Source of the DNA: Oscillospiraceae bacterium
GTDB taxonomy: Bacteria > Bacillota > Clostridia > Oscillospirales > Ruminococcaceae
Direction of reading: 5' to 3'
DNA: 64,000 nucleotides
NCBI GenBank assembly: GCA_017427265.1
Contig: JAFRTG010000046.1
Location: forward strand, 62,001-126,000
Shown here: piece after piece, positions 45,524 to 53,799 of the stretch
How positions within the stretch are numbered: the stretch's first letter is position 1
Layout: each line of letters begins with the position of its first letter
Notes under the pieces: model-generated
What the model saw: only the letters and a program-made list of their open reading frames with translations
What the model was told of the DNA's origin: nothing
Databases searched by the model: none
Position numbers and translations under genes: made by a program

Positions 45524-46447
45524 ATGGGAAAGCAGAAGGTACAGACAGCGCGTGCGGAACGCCGCCGGAAGAACCGCACCGGCGAGGCTGCTGCCGAAAA
45601 GCTCTCGCGCTGGGATAAACGGGAAAATCTGCGTGAAAAACGCGGCAAACCCAAGTATACCCTGGCGGACTGTATGCGGTTCGGAATGATCGCAAATATC
45701 CTGTTTGTTGTTTTTATCCTGATCTGTCTCATCTATTATTATACAATCGGTATCAAGGGCAAGTATTCCATCCCGTTCGAGGTGGTCGCCTATACGATCG
45801 AATCGGTCGCATTTGTGCTGTTCACGATCAGCGCGGTCTGGATTGACCGTCTGGTGCGTGCACGCAGAGGCATGAAGTTTTTGCTGATCTTCTATATTAT
45901 AGTGGAAGTGATGCTCATGCTGCTGGAATTCAACTTTGTGCCGTTTGTCGAATATCCGGGCGTTTCGCTGCCGCTGATGCTTCTGCATGTCATTTTCTCC
46001 GCGGGCGTATCGTTCTCGATGCTGATGCTCGACCCGCAGAGCAAACGGATGCAGATCATTGTGACGATCACGACCACAATTATTCTGGCAGGCATGTTCC
46101 TCGGTCTTGCGGGTTACCGCATCTATGCGAGCGTGCTGCTTAATGCGATTGCATTCATTTTCTTCTTTACGGCGACCTACCGGCAGCTGCTGGAGGAGGA
46201 AATCAGCGTGGACTGCTACGGCGACCGCGCCGGTGAAACCGCTTTTTCTTCGACCATGTTTGCCGATACCCCGACCATGATCGAGGTGCCGGAATCGGAA
46301 AAGCCGCAGACGCTCGCGCAGAAGGCAAAGCATGTGGTCAACAAGCTGACGCCTGCTGACGAGAAAATCGTCCTGACCGACGATGATGAGGAATTTGAAT
46401 ACGAATTCGGCGCGGATGCGGATGACGAGGACGGCGAGGACGCATGA
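45524..46447 (+). CDS. Multi-helix membrane protein of unknown function
   Basis: 307 residues. A basic, Arg/Lys-rich start (MGKQKVQTARAERRRKNR) is followed by about six helices between residues 55 and 220 and a cytoplasmic acidic tail (TDDDEEFEYEFGADADDEDG). I recognise no family. ATG 45524 lies seven bases after the purD stop; its end overlaps the uvrC start (ATGA). Confidence 0.72.
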   Translation: MGKQKVQTARAERRRKNRTGEAAAEKLSRWDKRENLREKRGKPKYTLADCMRFGMIANILFVVFILICLIYYYTIGIKGKYSIPFEVVAYTIESVAFVLFTISAVWIDRLVRARRGMKFLLIFYIIVEVMLMLLEFNFVPFVEYPGVSLPLMLLHVIFSAGVSFSMLMLDPQSKRMQIIVTITTTIILAGMFLGLAGYRIYASVLLNAIAFIFFFTATYRQLLEEEISVDCYGDRAGETAFSSTMFADTPTMIEVPESEKPQTLAQKAKHVVNKLTPADEKIVLTDDDEEFEYEFGADADDEDGEDA

Positions 46448-48306
46448 ATCCCAGACTCCCCTACCTGCAGCGGAAAACGGCTGCCCTGACGACGAATCCC
46501 GGCGTGTATATCATGAAAAACGCGCAGGAGAAGATTATCTATATCGGCAAGGCAAAGAATCTCCGCAACCGCGTGACCAGCTATTTCCGCGATCATCCCG
46601 ACCATACCCCCAAGACCGCGCAGATGGTTTCGCAGGTCTATGACTATGATTTTATTGTCACCGCTTCGGAATATGAAGCGCTGGTGCTGGAGTGCTCGCT
46701 CATCAAGCAGCATAAGCCGCGCTATAATATTCTGCTGAAGGATGACAAGGGCTATCATTATATCCGGATCTCGCCGCCGCCTTATTCCCGCATCACGGCG
46801 GAGCTTCACGCAGACGGCGAGGGCACCTATCTCGGCCCGTATATGAGCGGATTCACCGCAAGGCAGACGGTCAATGCCGTCAACCGGATGTTCCGGCTGC
46901 CGACCTGTCACCGCGCCTTTCCGGAGAGCTTCCGCAAGGAGCGCCCCTGTCTCAATTATCACATCGGGCAGTGCATGGGTGTCTGCCGCGGAAATATTTC
47001 CGAGCAGGCATATGCGGAAGCCGTCAATGATGCCGTCCGGTTTATCCGGAACGGCGGCGACCATACGATTACGGCGCTGGAGCAGCGGATGCTTGCCGCT
47101 GCCGACCGGCTTGATTTTGAAGAAGCTGCCCGCCTGCGTGACCGCATTGCCGCGATCCGCAGTGCCGGCGAAAAACAGGATATCATGGATGCCGTCACCG
47201 CGGACACCGATGTCATCGCAGCGGCGGAATCCAATGATACGACGGCGATTTCTGTGCTGATCTACCGCGGCGGCAGACTCTACGACCAGAACTCGTTCCT
47301 CATCTCGTCAGAGGCGCTTTCGGAGCAGCCGCTGGACGATTTCCTGCCGCAGTATTACAGCAGCAGGGAGAAGGGCGATCTGCCGAAGGTCATTCTGGTG
47401 GAGCGGATGCCCGCGGAGTCGGAGCTGCTTTGCGAGATGCTCTCGGAACGTGCCGGAAGAACGGTCTCGCTGGAGCAGCCGGTGCGCGGCGCCAGACACC
47501 GCCTCGTGCTGATGGCCAAGCACAATGCCGGCGAAAAGCTCTCGATCCGCGCCGGACGAACCGGCAGAGAGCTGCTCGCGCTGGAGGAGCTTGCAGGTGC
47601 GCTCGGACTGGAACGCCCGCCGATGCGTATTGAATCCTATGATATTTCCAATCTGTCATCTTCTGCGATGGTTGCAGGCATGGTCGTGTTCGAGAACGGC
47701 AGACCGCTCAAGAATGCATACCGGCGGTTTTCGATCCGCGAACAGCAGCAGCAGAATGACTATGCGGCCATGCAGGAGGTTATCCGCAGGCGTTTCGGGG
47801 AATACTTCAAGGCGCAGGAGGAAACGGACGAAACGGCAAAGGCGCTCAATGCCTTCGGCGTGCTGCCCGATCTGATTCTGCTGGACGGCGGTCAGACCCA
47901 TGTGTCTGCCATTGCGCCGATCCTCGAAGAGCTCGGATTGCAGATTCCGCTGTACGGCATGGTCAAGGACAGCAAGCACCGCACCCGCGCCATCGCAGCA
48001 AACGGCGGAGAAATCGCCGTGCGGGAGCAGAAAGCTGCATTTGCGCTCTTGACCCGCATTCAGGATGAGGTGCACCGCTTCGCCATCACCTATATGAAAT
48101 CCAAGCATCAGAAAAACAGCTATGCGCTGACGCTTACGCAGGTGCCCGGCATCGGCGGGAAAAAAGCGCAGAAGCTGCTGCTGACCTATAAAACCCGTGC
48201 TCAGCTGAAGGCCGCAACGCCGGAGCAGCTGGCAAAAACTGCGGGCGTCGGGCCGGAAACCGGTCTTGCGCTCTTTGAACTGATCCGTGAGCTGCCGGAT
48301 AGCTGA
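46444..48306 (+). CDS. uvrC: Excinuclease ABC subunit C
   Basis: Makes both incisions in nucleotide excision repair. 620 residues. The GIY-YIG nuclease has GVYIMKNAQEKIIYIGKAKNLRNRV (about residues 20-45). The UVR motif is AADRLDFEEAARLRDRIAAI (about 218-237). The RNase H-like nuclease starts at ESYDISNLSSSAMVAGMVVF, with DLILLDGGQTHVSA. A C-terminal helix-hairpin-helix has VPGIGGKKAQKLL and GVGPETGLALFELI. The start overlaps the preceding gene by four bases. Confidence 0.95.
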   Translation: MNPRLPYLQRKTAALTTNPGVYIMKNAQEKIIYIGKAKNLRNRVTSYFRDHPDHTPKTAQMVSQVYDYDFIVTASEYEALVLECSLIKQHKPRYNILLKDDKGYHYIRISPPPYSRITAELHADGEGTYLGPYMSGFTARQTVNAVNRMFRLPTCHRAFPESFRKERPCLNYHIGQCMGVCRGNISEQAYAEAVNDAVRFIRNGGDHTITALEQRMLAAADRLDFEEAARLRDRIAAIRSAGEKQDIMDAVTADTDVIAAAESNDTTAISVLIYRGGRLYDQNSFLISSEALSEQPLDDFLPQYYSSREKGDLPKVILVERMPAESELLCEMLSERAGRTVSLEQPVRGARHRLVLMAKHNAGEKLSIRAGRTGRELLALEELAGALGLERPPMRIESYDISNLSSSAMVAGMVVFENGRPLKNAYRRFSIREQQQQNDYAAMQEVIRRRFGEYFKAQEETDETAKALNAFGVLPDLILLDGGQTHVSAIAPILEELGLQIPLYGMVKDSKHRTRAIAANGGEIAVREQKAAFALLTRIQDEVHRFAITYMKSKHQKNSYALTLTQVPGIGGKKAQKLLLTYKTRAQLKAATPEQLAKTAGVGPETGLALFELIRELPDS

Positions 48307-48423
48307 GCTGCGCACGGATCCCGTATCCTGACAGTCATACTCAGTATTGAAGCATTCATTGAAGCAAATATCCATCCCTTGTGAACCCACTGCAAATTCA
48401 TTTGATATCAGATATCAGAATGC

Positions 48424-48444
48424 GAACGGCACCGTGCCGTTTTA
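48424..48444 (+). promoter_or_regulatory. Hairpin before manA
   Basis: AACGGCAC (48425-48432) and GTGCCGTT (48434-48441) form a tight inverted repeat followed by TTAT. It could be a terminator remnant or a cruciform-type site. A TGATATCAGATATCAG stretch stands just upstream. Confidence 0.35.
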
Positions 48445-48466
48445 TGCTACGAAAGGGGATCATGCT

Positions 48467-49447
48467 ATGGAGCCTTTGAAACTTCTGCCTGCATTTCAGG
48501 ACTATATCTGGGGCGGTACACGGCTGCGCACCGAGTTCGGCAAGCACAGTAATCTGGAACGGATTGCGGAAAGCTGGGAGCTCTCCTGCCATGAGGCGGG
48601 ACAGTCGGTCATCATGAACAGCGTGCACAAAGGCATGACGCTGAAGGAATATCTGGAGCAGGACTGGGCTGCGCGCGTTGGAGAAGGCTCTGCGCGTTCC
48701 TCGGTCTTTCCGGTGCTCATCAAGCTGATTGACGCATGTCAGGATCTGAGCGTGCAGGTGCATCCCGATGACCGCTATGCACGCGAACATGAAAACGGCG
48801 AAAACGGAAAAACCGAATGCTGGTATATCGTGGACTGCGAGGAGGGCGCTGCGCTGGTCTACGGCCTGAACCGTGAGCTGACCAAGGCGGAATTCCGCAC
48901 GACAATCGAAAAGGGCGCACTGATGGACGCGGTTCAGCTGGTGCCGGTCAAAAAGGGCGATGTGTTCTTCATTGAAGCTGGAACGCTCCATGCCATCGGC
49001 GCAGGCATTCTGATTGCGGAGATTCAGCAGAATTCCAATCTGACCTACCGTGTCTATGACTATGACCGCAAGGGCTCTGACGGCAAGCCGCGGGAGCTGC
49101 ATATTGACAAGGCTGTGGATGTCACAAAAACATGGCCTGCTCCGCCGCGCCGTTCGGCATCCCGGACGGAATATGAAGGCTATACGGCGGCGGTCATTGC
49201 GGATTGTCCCTATTTTACAACAACAGAAATGCATATCACCGAGGAGGCTTCCTTCCCTGCGGGCGGCGGCGTTTCCTATACGCATCTGCTCTGTACGGAG
49301 GGAGAGGCGGCACTCGTCTATGACGACGGCGTGACCATGCCGATCATGAAGGGCGATTCGGTCTTTCTGCCGGCGAACTTCGGTGCATATCAGCTGCGCG
49401 GAGAAAACTGTACGCTGCTCAGCACGCAGACGCTCCCGCGCAGATAA
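48467..49447 (+). CDS. manA: Mannose-6-phosphate isomerase, class I
   Basis: Interconverts mannose 6-phosphate and fructose 6-phosphate. 326 residues, the short Gram-positive form. Zinc-site motifs: LSVQVHPDD (His), GKTECWYI (Glu) and FIEAGTLHAIGAGILIAEIQQNSN (His). ATG 48467 follows GAAAGGGGAT; the longer frame from 48347 has no family support. Mannose entry into glycolysis or GDP-mannose supply is the likely role. Confidence 0.93.
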   Translation: MEPLKLLPAFQDYIWGGTRLRTEFGKHSNLERIAESWELSCHEAGQSVIMNSVHKGMTLKEYLEQDWAARVGEGSARSSVFPVLIKLIDACQDLSVQVHPDDRYAREHENGENGKTECWYIVDCEEGAALVYGLNRELTKAEFRTTIEKGALMDAVQLVPVKKGDVFFIEAGTLHAIGAGILIAEIQQNSNLTYRVYDYDRKGSDGKPRELHIDKAVDVTKTWPAPPRRSASRTEYEGYTAAVIADCPYFTTTEMHITEEASFPAGGGVSYTHLLCTEGEAALVYDDGVTMPIMKGDSVFLPANFGAYQLRGENCTLLSTQTLPRR

Positions 49448-49456
49448 GGAGGATTT

Positions 49457-50320
49457 ATGGATATCGGCAAGCTGATGGGCATGTTCGGCTTCGGGGCGGA
49501 CGACCTGCAGGAGGTTATGGATGACCCGGATGTGCAGAACATGATGCAGTCAGAGCAGATGCAGCAGCTGCTGCAGAGCCCGGGTCTGTCGGGGCTGCTC
49601 GGCAAGGCCGGCGAGATCGCGGCGCAGGGCGGCATCATGCCCGATGATATGGACAGCATCATGGAAAGCACAGGCGGCATAGACGGCCTTCTGGCAGGTA
49701 TGGGCGACCTGTTCGGCAGCATGGGCTTTGATGAGATCGACTTAGACGAGGAAACAGAAAACTATGAGCCGGAAGCAGTGGATGCCGGCGACCGCGCATT
49801 TGTGACGGAGCTGAAGGCATGGCTCAAGGACACGCTGACCGATATTCCGGCGCAGGATGTCTGTATGCTGGAGATCGGGTATCACCTCGGCTATTCGGAG
49901 GATCAGACACCGGGCGCAGATCTCTGGCTTGCCTATAACACAACGCAGACCGATGCGGAAAACCGCACAAAAGGCGCCGAGCGCTGGAATTTTGCCAACT
50001 GGACGGATAATTATTTCCGCTCCATTGACGATGAACCGCTGACGGAGTGGCGCGAATCGCAGGGCTATGAACTGGAGGAAGATGACGGGGATATGACCCG
50101 GCATATTTACGATCTGGCCGTGCTTGCAGTCATGGAGCTGCATAAGGATCAGTTTACCGAGCAGCGCTTCGGACATAAGGTGCCGTTCATCATCGAGGAT
50201 TACGAGTATAACCAGAAAACCGCGATCCGTGCGGTCAAGGCCAACGGCGGAAAAGAGCTCTTTGACAAGGAGTTTTTCTCGGACTGCGGCTTTGAAGATG
50301 ACGAAGAAGAACAGGCATAA
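49457..50320 (+). CDS. Hypothetical protein, acidic
   Basis: 287 residues, soluble, very acidic. The N-terminal 90 residues are rich in Met, Gly, Asp and Gln (DDPDVQNMMQSEQMQQLLQS), like STI1-type or flexible helical modules. A folded part starts near 105 (DRAFVTELKAWLKDTLTDIP) with aromatic-rich YHLGYSEDQTPGADLWLAYN, followed by the helical LAVLAVMELHKDQF. I do not recognise the family. It follows manA by nine bases after AAGGAGG. Confidence 0.7.
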   Translation: MDIGKLMGMFGFGADDLQEVMDDPDVQNMMQSEQMQQLLQSPGLSGLLGKAGEIAAQGGIMPDDMDSIMESTGGIDGLLAGMGDLFGSMGFDEIDLDEETENYEPEAVDAGDRAFVTELKAWLKDTLTDIPAQDVCMLEIGYHLGYSEDQTPGADLWLAYNTTQTDAENRTKGAERWNFANWTDNYFRSIDDEPLTEWRESQGYELEEDDGDMTRHIYDLAVLAVMELHKDQFTEQRFGHKVPFIIEDYEYNQKTAIRAVKANGGKELFDKEFFSDCGFEDDEEEQA

Positions 50321-50348
50321 CAGAATGCGGATGCATTTTGATATATGA

Positions 50349-50549
50349 GACTGTGAAGGCACTGATTTAAGTACGGGTACACCGGTTCCTGAGCGCATAG
50401 AACCGGCATTTGAACCCGATAAAGCACGTATTATACGGGTGCTTGGCGCAAAAATGAAAAATCAGGCTTTTGATTTTGCCGGTGAATACCGGAACGAGCA
50501 TAAAGAAGCGCTGATTCAAAAAGGATTGCAGACAGCACTTCGTGTATGA
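50349..50549 (+). pseudogene. Gene remnant without a start codon
   Basis: A 66-codon open frame ends in a normal stop, and its composition is protein-like: GTPVPERIEPAFEPDKARII, RVLGAKMKNQAFDFAGEYRN, EHKEALIQKGLQTALRV. It has no start codon near its 5' end and is preceded by a stop. It looks like the 3' end of a degraded gene. The family was not recognised. Confidence 0.45.
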
Positions 50550-50592
50550 AAAAAATCATAAACACCAAGCTGGTCAAACATGTTGATTGCGG

Positions 50593-50685
50593 GATTCCAA
50601 AGGGGCTTTGTCCCTTTGGTCAGGCTTGGGCTGAAAGCCCATTCAAAATCATCGCGCAGCGATACCGAACATGCTGCACCGGAAC
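50593..50685 (-). repeat. Dispersed hairpin repeat, family I (reverse orientation)
   Basis: Read on +: GGGATT, stem CCAAAGGG-gctttgt-CCCTTTGG (50597-50619), stem GGGCT-gaa-AGCCC (50628-50640), then ATCGC-gca-GCGAT (50651-50663). It ends about 40 bases before the glucokinase start. Confidence 0.7.
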
Positions 50686-50708
50686 GGTGTGAAAAACGGA
50701 GGAACCAC

Positions 50709-51662
50709 ATGAAATATTACATTGGCATTGACCTCGGCGGCACCAACATTGTTGCCGGACTGGTAGACGAGAATTATAACATTCTCAGAAAAGTCTCCAG
50801 AAAGACCAACCGTCCGCGTCCCGCTGAGGAAATTGCGAAGGATATGGCGGCCTGCGCGCTTGACGCGATCAAGGAGGGCGGACTGACCAAGGATCAGATC
50901 GAGTGGATTGGCATCGGTACGCCGGGTATCGCTAATTCCGCGACCGGCGTGATCGAGTATTCCAACAACCTCGATTTCCACAATGTTCCGATGGTCAAAT
51001 GGATCTCGGAGATGACGGGTCTGCCGGCATTCGTCGAAAATGACGCAAATGCTGCGGCTTACGGCGAATTCGTCGCAGGCGCTGCAAAGGGTGCGGTCAA
51101 TGCGGTCTGCATTACGCTGGGCACCGGCGTCGGCGGCGGCATTGTCATCGACGGCAAGATCTATGCAGGCTCCAACTTTGCGGGTGCGGAGATCGGCCAC
51201 ACGATTCTCAACATGGACGGCCCGCAGTGTACCTGCGGCAGAAAGGGCTGCTTTGAGGTTTATTCCTCTGCAACCGGCCTCATCCGCATGACCGAGGAGG
51301 CCATCGCGGCACATCCGGAGAGCGAAATGGCGAAGGCAGCCGCTGAGCACGGCAAGGTCTCTGCACGGACAGCCTTTGACTGTATGCGCAAGGGCGATGC
51401 CGCTGCAAAAGAGGTCGTGGATTTCTATATCCGCGCACTCGCTGCCGGTATCACCAATACGATCAATATTTTCCAGCCGGATGTTCTCTGCATCGGCGGC
51501 GGCGTCTGCAATGAGGGCGATGCGCTTCTGATTCCGGTCAAGGAGCATGTTGCGCAGGAGGTCTATACCAGAAATTCGGAGAAGAATACCAAGATCGTGA
51601 TTGCACAGCTCGGAAACGACGCCGGCATCATCGGTGCAGCATTCCTCGGCAGAGCAATCTGA
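50709..51662 (+). CDS. glcK: ROK family glucokinase
   Basis: Phosphorylates glucose with ATP. 317 residues. N-terminal GIDLGGTNIVAGLVDENY (phosphate binding), VENDANAAAYGEF (catalytic Asp), GTGVGGGIVIDGKIY, and the ROK zinc site (HTILN...CTCGRKGCFEVYSSATG). Other hexoses are possible, since ROK kinases vary. ACGGAGG precedes ATG 50709; the extension back to 50580 lies in a repeat. Confidence 0.93.
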   Translation: MKYYIGIDLGGTNIVAGLVDENYNILRKVSRKTNRPRPAEEIAKDMAACALDAIKEGGLTKDQIEWIGIGTPGIANSATGVIEYSNNLDFHNVPMVKWISEMTGLPAFVENDANAAAYGEFVAGAAKGAVNAVCITLGTGVGGGIVIDGKIYAGSNFAGAEIGHTILNMDGPQCTCGRKGCFEVYSSATGLIRMTEEAIAAHPESEMAKAAAEHGKVSARTAFDCMRKGDAAAKEVVDFYIRALAAGITNTINIFQPDVLCIGGGVCNEGDALLIPVKEHVAQEVYTRNSEKNTKIVIAQLGNDAGIIGAAFLGRAI

Positions 51663-51671
51663 CGAACTGCC

Positions 51672-51772
51672 GCGCTAAGGCATCACAGACGGATTTTCAA
51701 CGGGGCTCTGCTCCAGACCCGCTGTCCCGCGATGGGGAAAGGGGTTTGGAGGCAGAGCCTTTGTGATGCGGT
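51672..51772 (+). repeat. Long hairpin element after glucokinase
   Basis: A large imperfect stem-loop. GCATCACA near 51681 can pair with TGTGATGC near 51763, and inside it GGCTCTGC-tCCAgACCC can pair with GGGtTTGGA-gGCAGAGCC. CAGACGGATTTTCAACGGGG resembles the family I lead. It may end the glucokinase transcript, although no T-run follows. Confidence 0.55.
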
Positions 51773-51930
51773 GCGGACATTGCTTGTTCCCGATAAAACG
51801 GTTTTTTTGTTTGGATTCACAGTCAGTCAGCAGGTTATTTTGTATAAGACGCTGTTTTTTCAGAATCGTGCAACCCCGGAGCCCGGAATGCTGTCTTAAT
51901 GGGCAGAGGAACATGAAAGGCGGTATCACC

Positions 51931-52488
51931 GTGAATGATGAAAAACTGATCGGATTGTTTGAGGCCCGCAGCGAGCGGGGGATCGAGGAGGCAGACCGTG
52001 CGTACGGCGGTCTGTGCAGATCCATTGCGAAGCGCATTCTTGCAGACAGCCGCGATGCGGAGGAATGCGTCAATGATGCGCTGCTCCATGTCTGGAACGC
52101 GATTCCGCCGCAGAAGCCAAAACGGTTTTCGGCTTTTTTTGCGGCAATTACGCGCAATCTTGCGCTCAATCGCTATGCGGCAGGTCATGCGGCAAGACGC
52201 GGCGGCGGGCAGATCCCGCTGGTGCTCGATGAGCTTGCGGAATGCATTGCTTCGCAGGAGCAGACCGATCAGGTGCTTGACAGAATGGCGCTTCGGGATG
52301 CGCTGGAACGGTTCCTCAAAACACTTTCAAAGCAACATGCTGATATTTTTATGCGCCGGTATTTTTCCATGATTCCGGTTTCGGAAATTGCAGCGGAGCT
52401 CGGCCTCAAGGAGAATACAGTCAAAAGTATTCTGCGCAGGTCAAGAGAAAAGCTGCATACGCAACTGAAGGAGGAGGAATTACTATGA
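51931..52488 (+). CDS. ECF-type RNA polymerase sigma factor
   Basis: 185 residues from GTG 51931 (AAAGGCGG seven bases upstream); ATG 51913 is the alternative. Region 2 has ILADSRDAEECVNDALLHVW and FFAAITRNLALNRY; region 4 has LSKQHADIFMRRYFSMIPVSEIAAELGLKENTVKSIL, the helix-turn-helix that reads the -35. The next gene overlaps its stop by four bases and encodes a membrane protein with PASTA domains, the usual place of an anti-sigma factor. Signals it answers to are unknown, with cell-wall state a fair guess. Confidence 0.88.
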   Translation: MNDEKLIGLFEARSERGIEEADRAYGGLCRSIAKRILADSRDAEECVNDALLHVWNAIPPQKPKRFSAFFAAITRNLALNRYAAGHAARRGGGQIPLVLDELAECIASQEQTDQVLDRMALRDALERFLKTLSKQHADIFMRRYFSMIPVSEIAAELGLKENTVKSILRRSREKLHTQLKEEELL

Positions 52489-53717
52489 AAACAGAAGATC
52501 TGCTCGAGGAAATCGGCAATGTCTCGCAGGATCTGATTGCAGATCATGCGCTGCCGGACGGCGCTTCTTCTGAACAGACCGGCCGCAATGCAAAGAAGGA
52601 GATTGTTATGAATTCCAAGCAGAAGTCTGAGTATATTAAAAACCCGTTTATCCGTCGTTTGCCTGCGGTCGCAGCGATTGCGGCAGTCGTGGTTGCCGCT
52701 GTTGTCATTCTCCCGAAGCTCGATCTGCGGGGGACACAGCCGCCGGTTCCGGCTGCAAGCATTGAACAGGAAGATGAATCATCATCCGCTCTGGATTTAA
52801 CGAACGGTATGCCGAGTCTGATCGGTATGAGTCTGGATGAAGTCCGCGCTGTCCTGGACGATCAGCTTGACATTGTCGTTGTCAGCAGAGAGTATTCCAG
52901 CGAGGAAGAGGGTATCATCTTCGATCAGGATGTTGTGCCGGGCAGTCCGGTTCAGAAGGGCGATCTGGTCAATGTCAAGGTTTCCCTCGGTGCAAAGATG
53001 GTTCAGCTTCCTGATATGAAGGGCTGGACCTATGAAATGGCAAAGAACGAGATTCTGCGCATCGGTCTGTTCGTGGACAAGCGTTCTGCCTATGACGATA
53101 CGGTTCCGGAAGGCAATGTCATTTCGACGGATCCGGCAGGCCCGATTGACCTTGAACCGGGCAGTTATGTTCGCATGACGGTTTCGTTGGGACCGAATCG
53201 TAATACGGTTGCAGTGCCGAATTTTGTCGGCATGGACTGGGATCTGGCACAGACCACGGCAGCAGGCATGTGTCTGAAGCTGGAAAAGACAGAAGTGGAC
53301 GACCCGGCACCGGCCGGCACCGTTCTGAGTCAGAATATCGCGGTCGGTGAGGAGGTCTCTGAGGAAACGGTCATTGAGCTGACCATCGCCAAGGGTGCCG
53401 CTGAAAAAGAAGGTGCGCTGCGCATCTCGTTTACAATTCCGGAAGGGGCAAATGGTCACTACCATATTAAGATGATGAAAGACGGTGTGGTGACATCTGT
53501 CAGTTCGGCGTTCAATCCGGAAAATGCGGCAGGTGTTACCAGCATCACGGTTGAAGGCGAAGGCGAAGCGGATCTGGTTGCGGTTCTGGTGAACGACGAT
53601 ACCCTTGCAGAGGCTACGATCGGTACCTATCATGTGAATTATGCAGACGGAACGAGTGAACTGAAATCCGGCAGCATCGAAGAAGCATTCCGGCAGCTCA
53701 ACAACGGAAACGAATAA
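52485..53717 (+). CDS. Membrane protein with three PASTA domains, probable anti-sigma factor
   Basis: 410 residues. A cytoplasmic N-terminus (about 1-58) is followed by one helix (LPAVAAIAAVVVAAVVILP, about 59-77) and three extracellular PASTA domains at about 103-166, 167-236 and 237-304 (GMSLDEVRAVLDD, GWTYEMAKNEILR, GMDWDLAQTTAAGM; each ends in a V-SLG or I-KG strand). A further beta domain (about 308-395) may be Ig-like. PASTA domains bind muropeptides or beta-lactams in Ser/Thr kinases and PBPs; here there is no kinase. The overlap with the sigma gene supports an anti-sigma role, which is inferred. Confidence 0.83.
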   Translation: MKTEDLLEEIGNVSQDLIADHALPDGASSEQTGRNAKKEIVMNSKQKSEYIKNPFIRRLPAVAAIAAVVVAAVVILPKLDLRGTQPPVPAASIEQEDESSSALDLTNGMPSLIGMSLDEVRAVLDDQLDIVVVSREYSSEEEGIIFDQDVVPGSPVQKGDLVNVKVSLGAKMVQLPDMKGWTYEMAKNEILRIGLFVDKRSAYDDTVPEGNVISTDPAGPIDLEPGSYVRMTVSLGPNRNTVAVPNFVGMDWDLAQTTAAGMCLKLEKTEVDDPAPAGTVLSQNIAVGEEVSEETVIELTIAKGAAEKEGALRISFTIPEGANGHYHIKMMKDGVVTSVSSAFNPENAAGVTSITVEGEGEADLVAVLVNDDTLAEATIGTYHVNYADGTSELKSGSIEEAFRQLNNGNE

Positions 53718-53756
53718 TACAAAAGCGGGTACTCCACCGCACATACAGAAACCAAA

Positions 53757-53791
53757 ACCGCACACCCGTTCATTGGGTGTGCGGTTTTCTG
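53757..53791. terminator. Bidirectional terminator between convergent genes
   Basis: AAACCGCACACCC-gttcat-GGGTGTGCGGTTT-like stem with a T-run on the + side (TTTTCT) and A-rich left side. It lies between the PASTA gene and the minus-strand anti-sigma gene and can serve both. Confidence 0.85.
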
Positions 53792-53799
53792 TATTGCGG

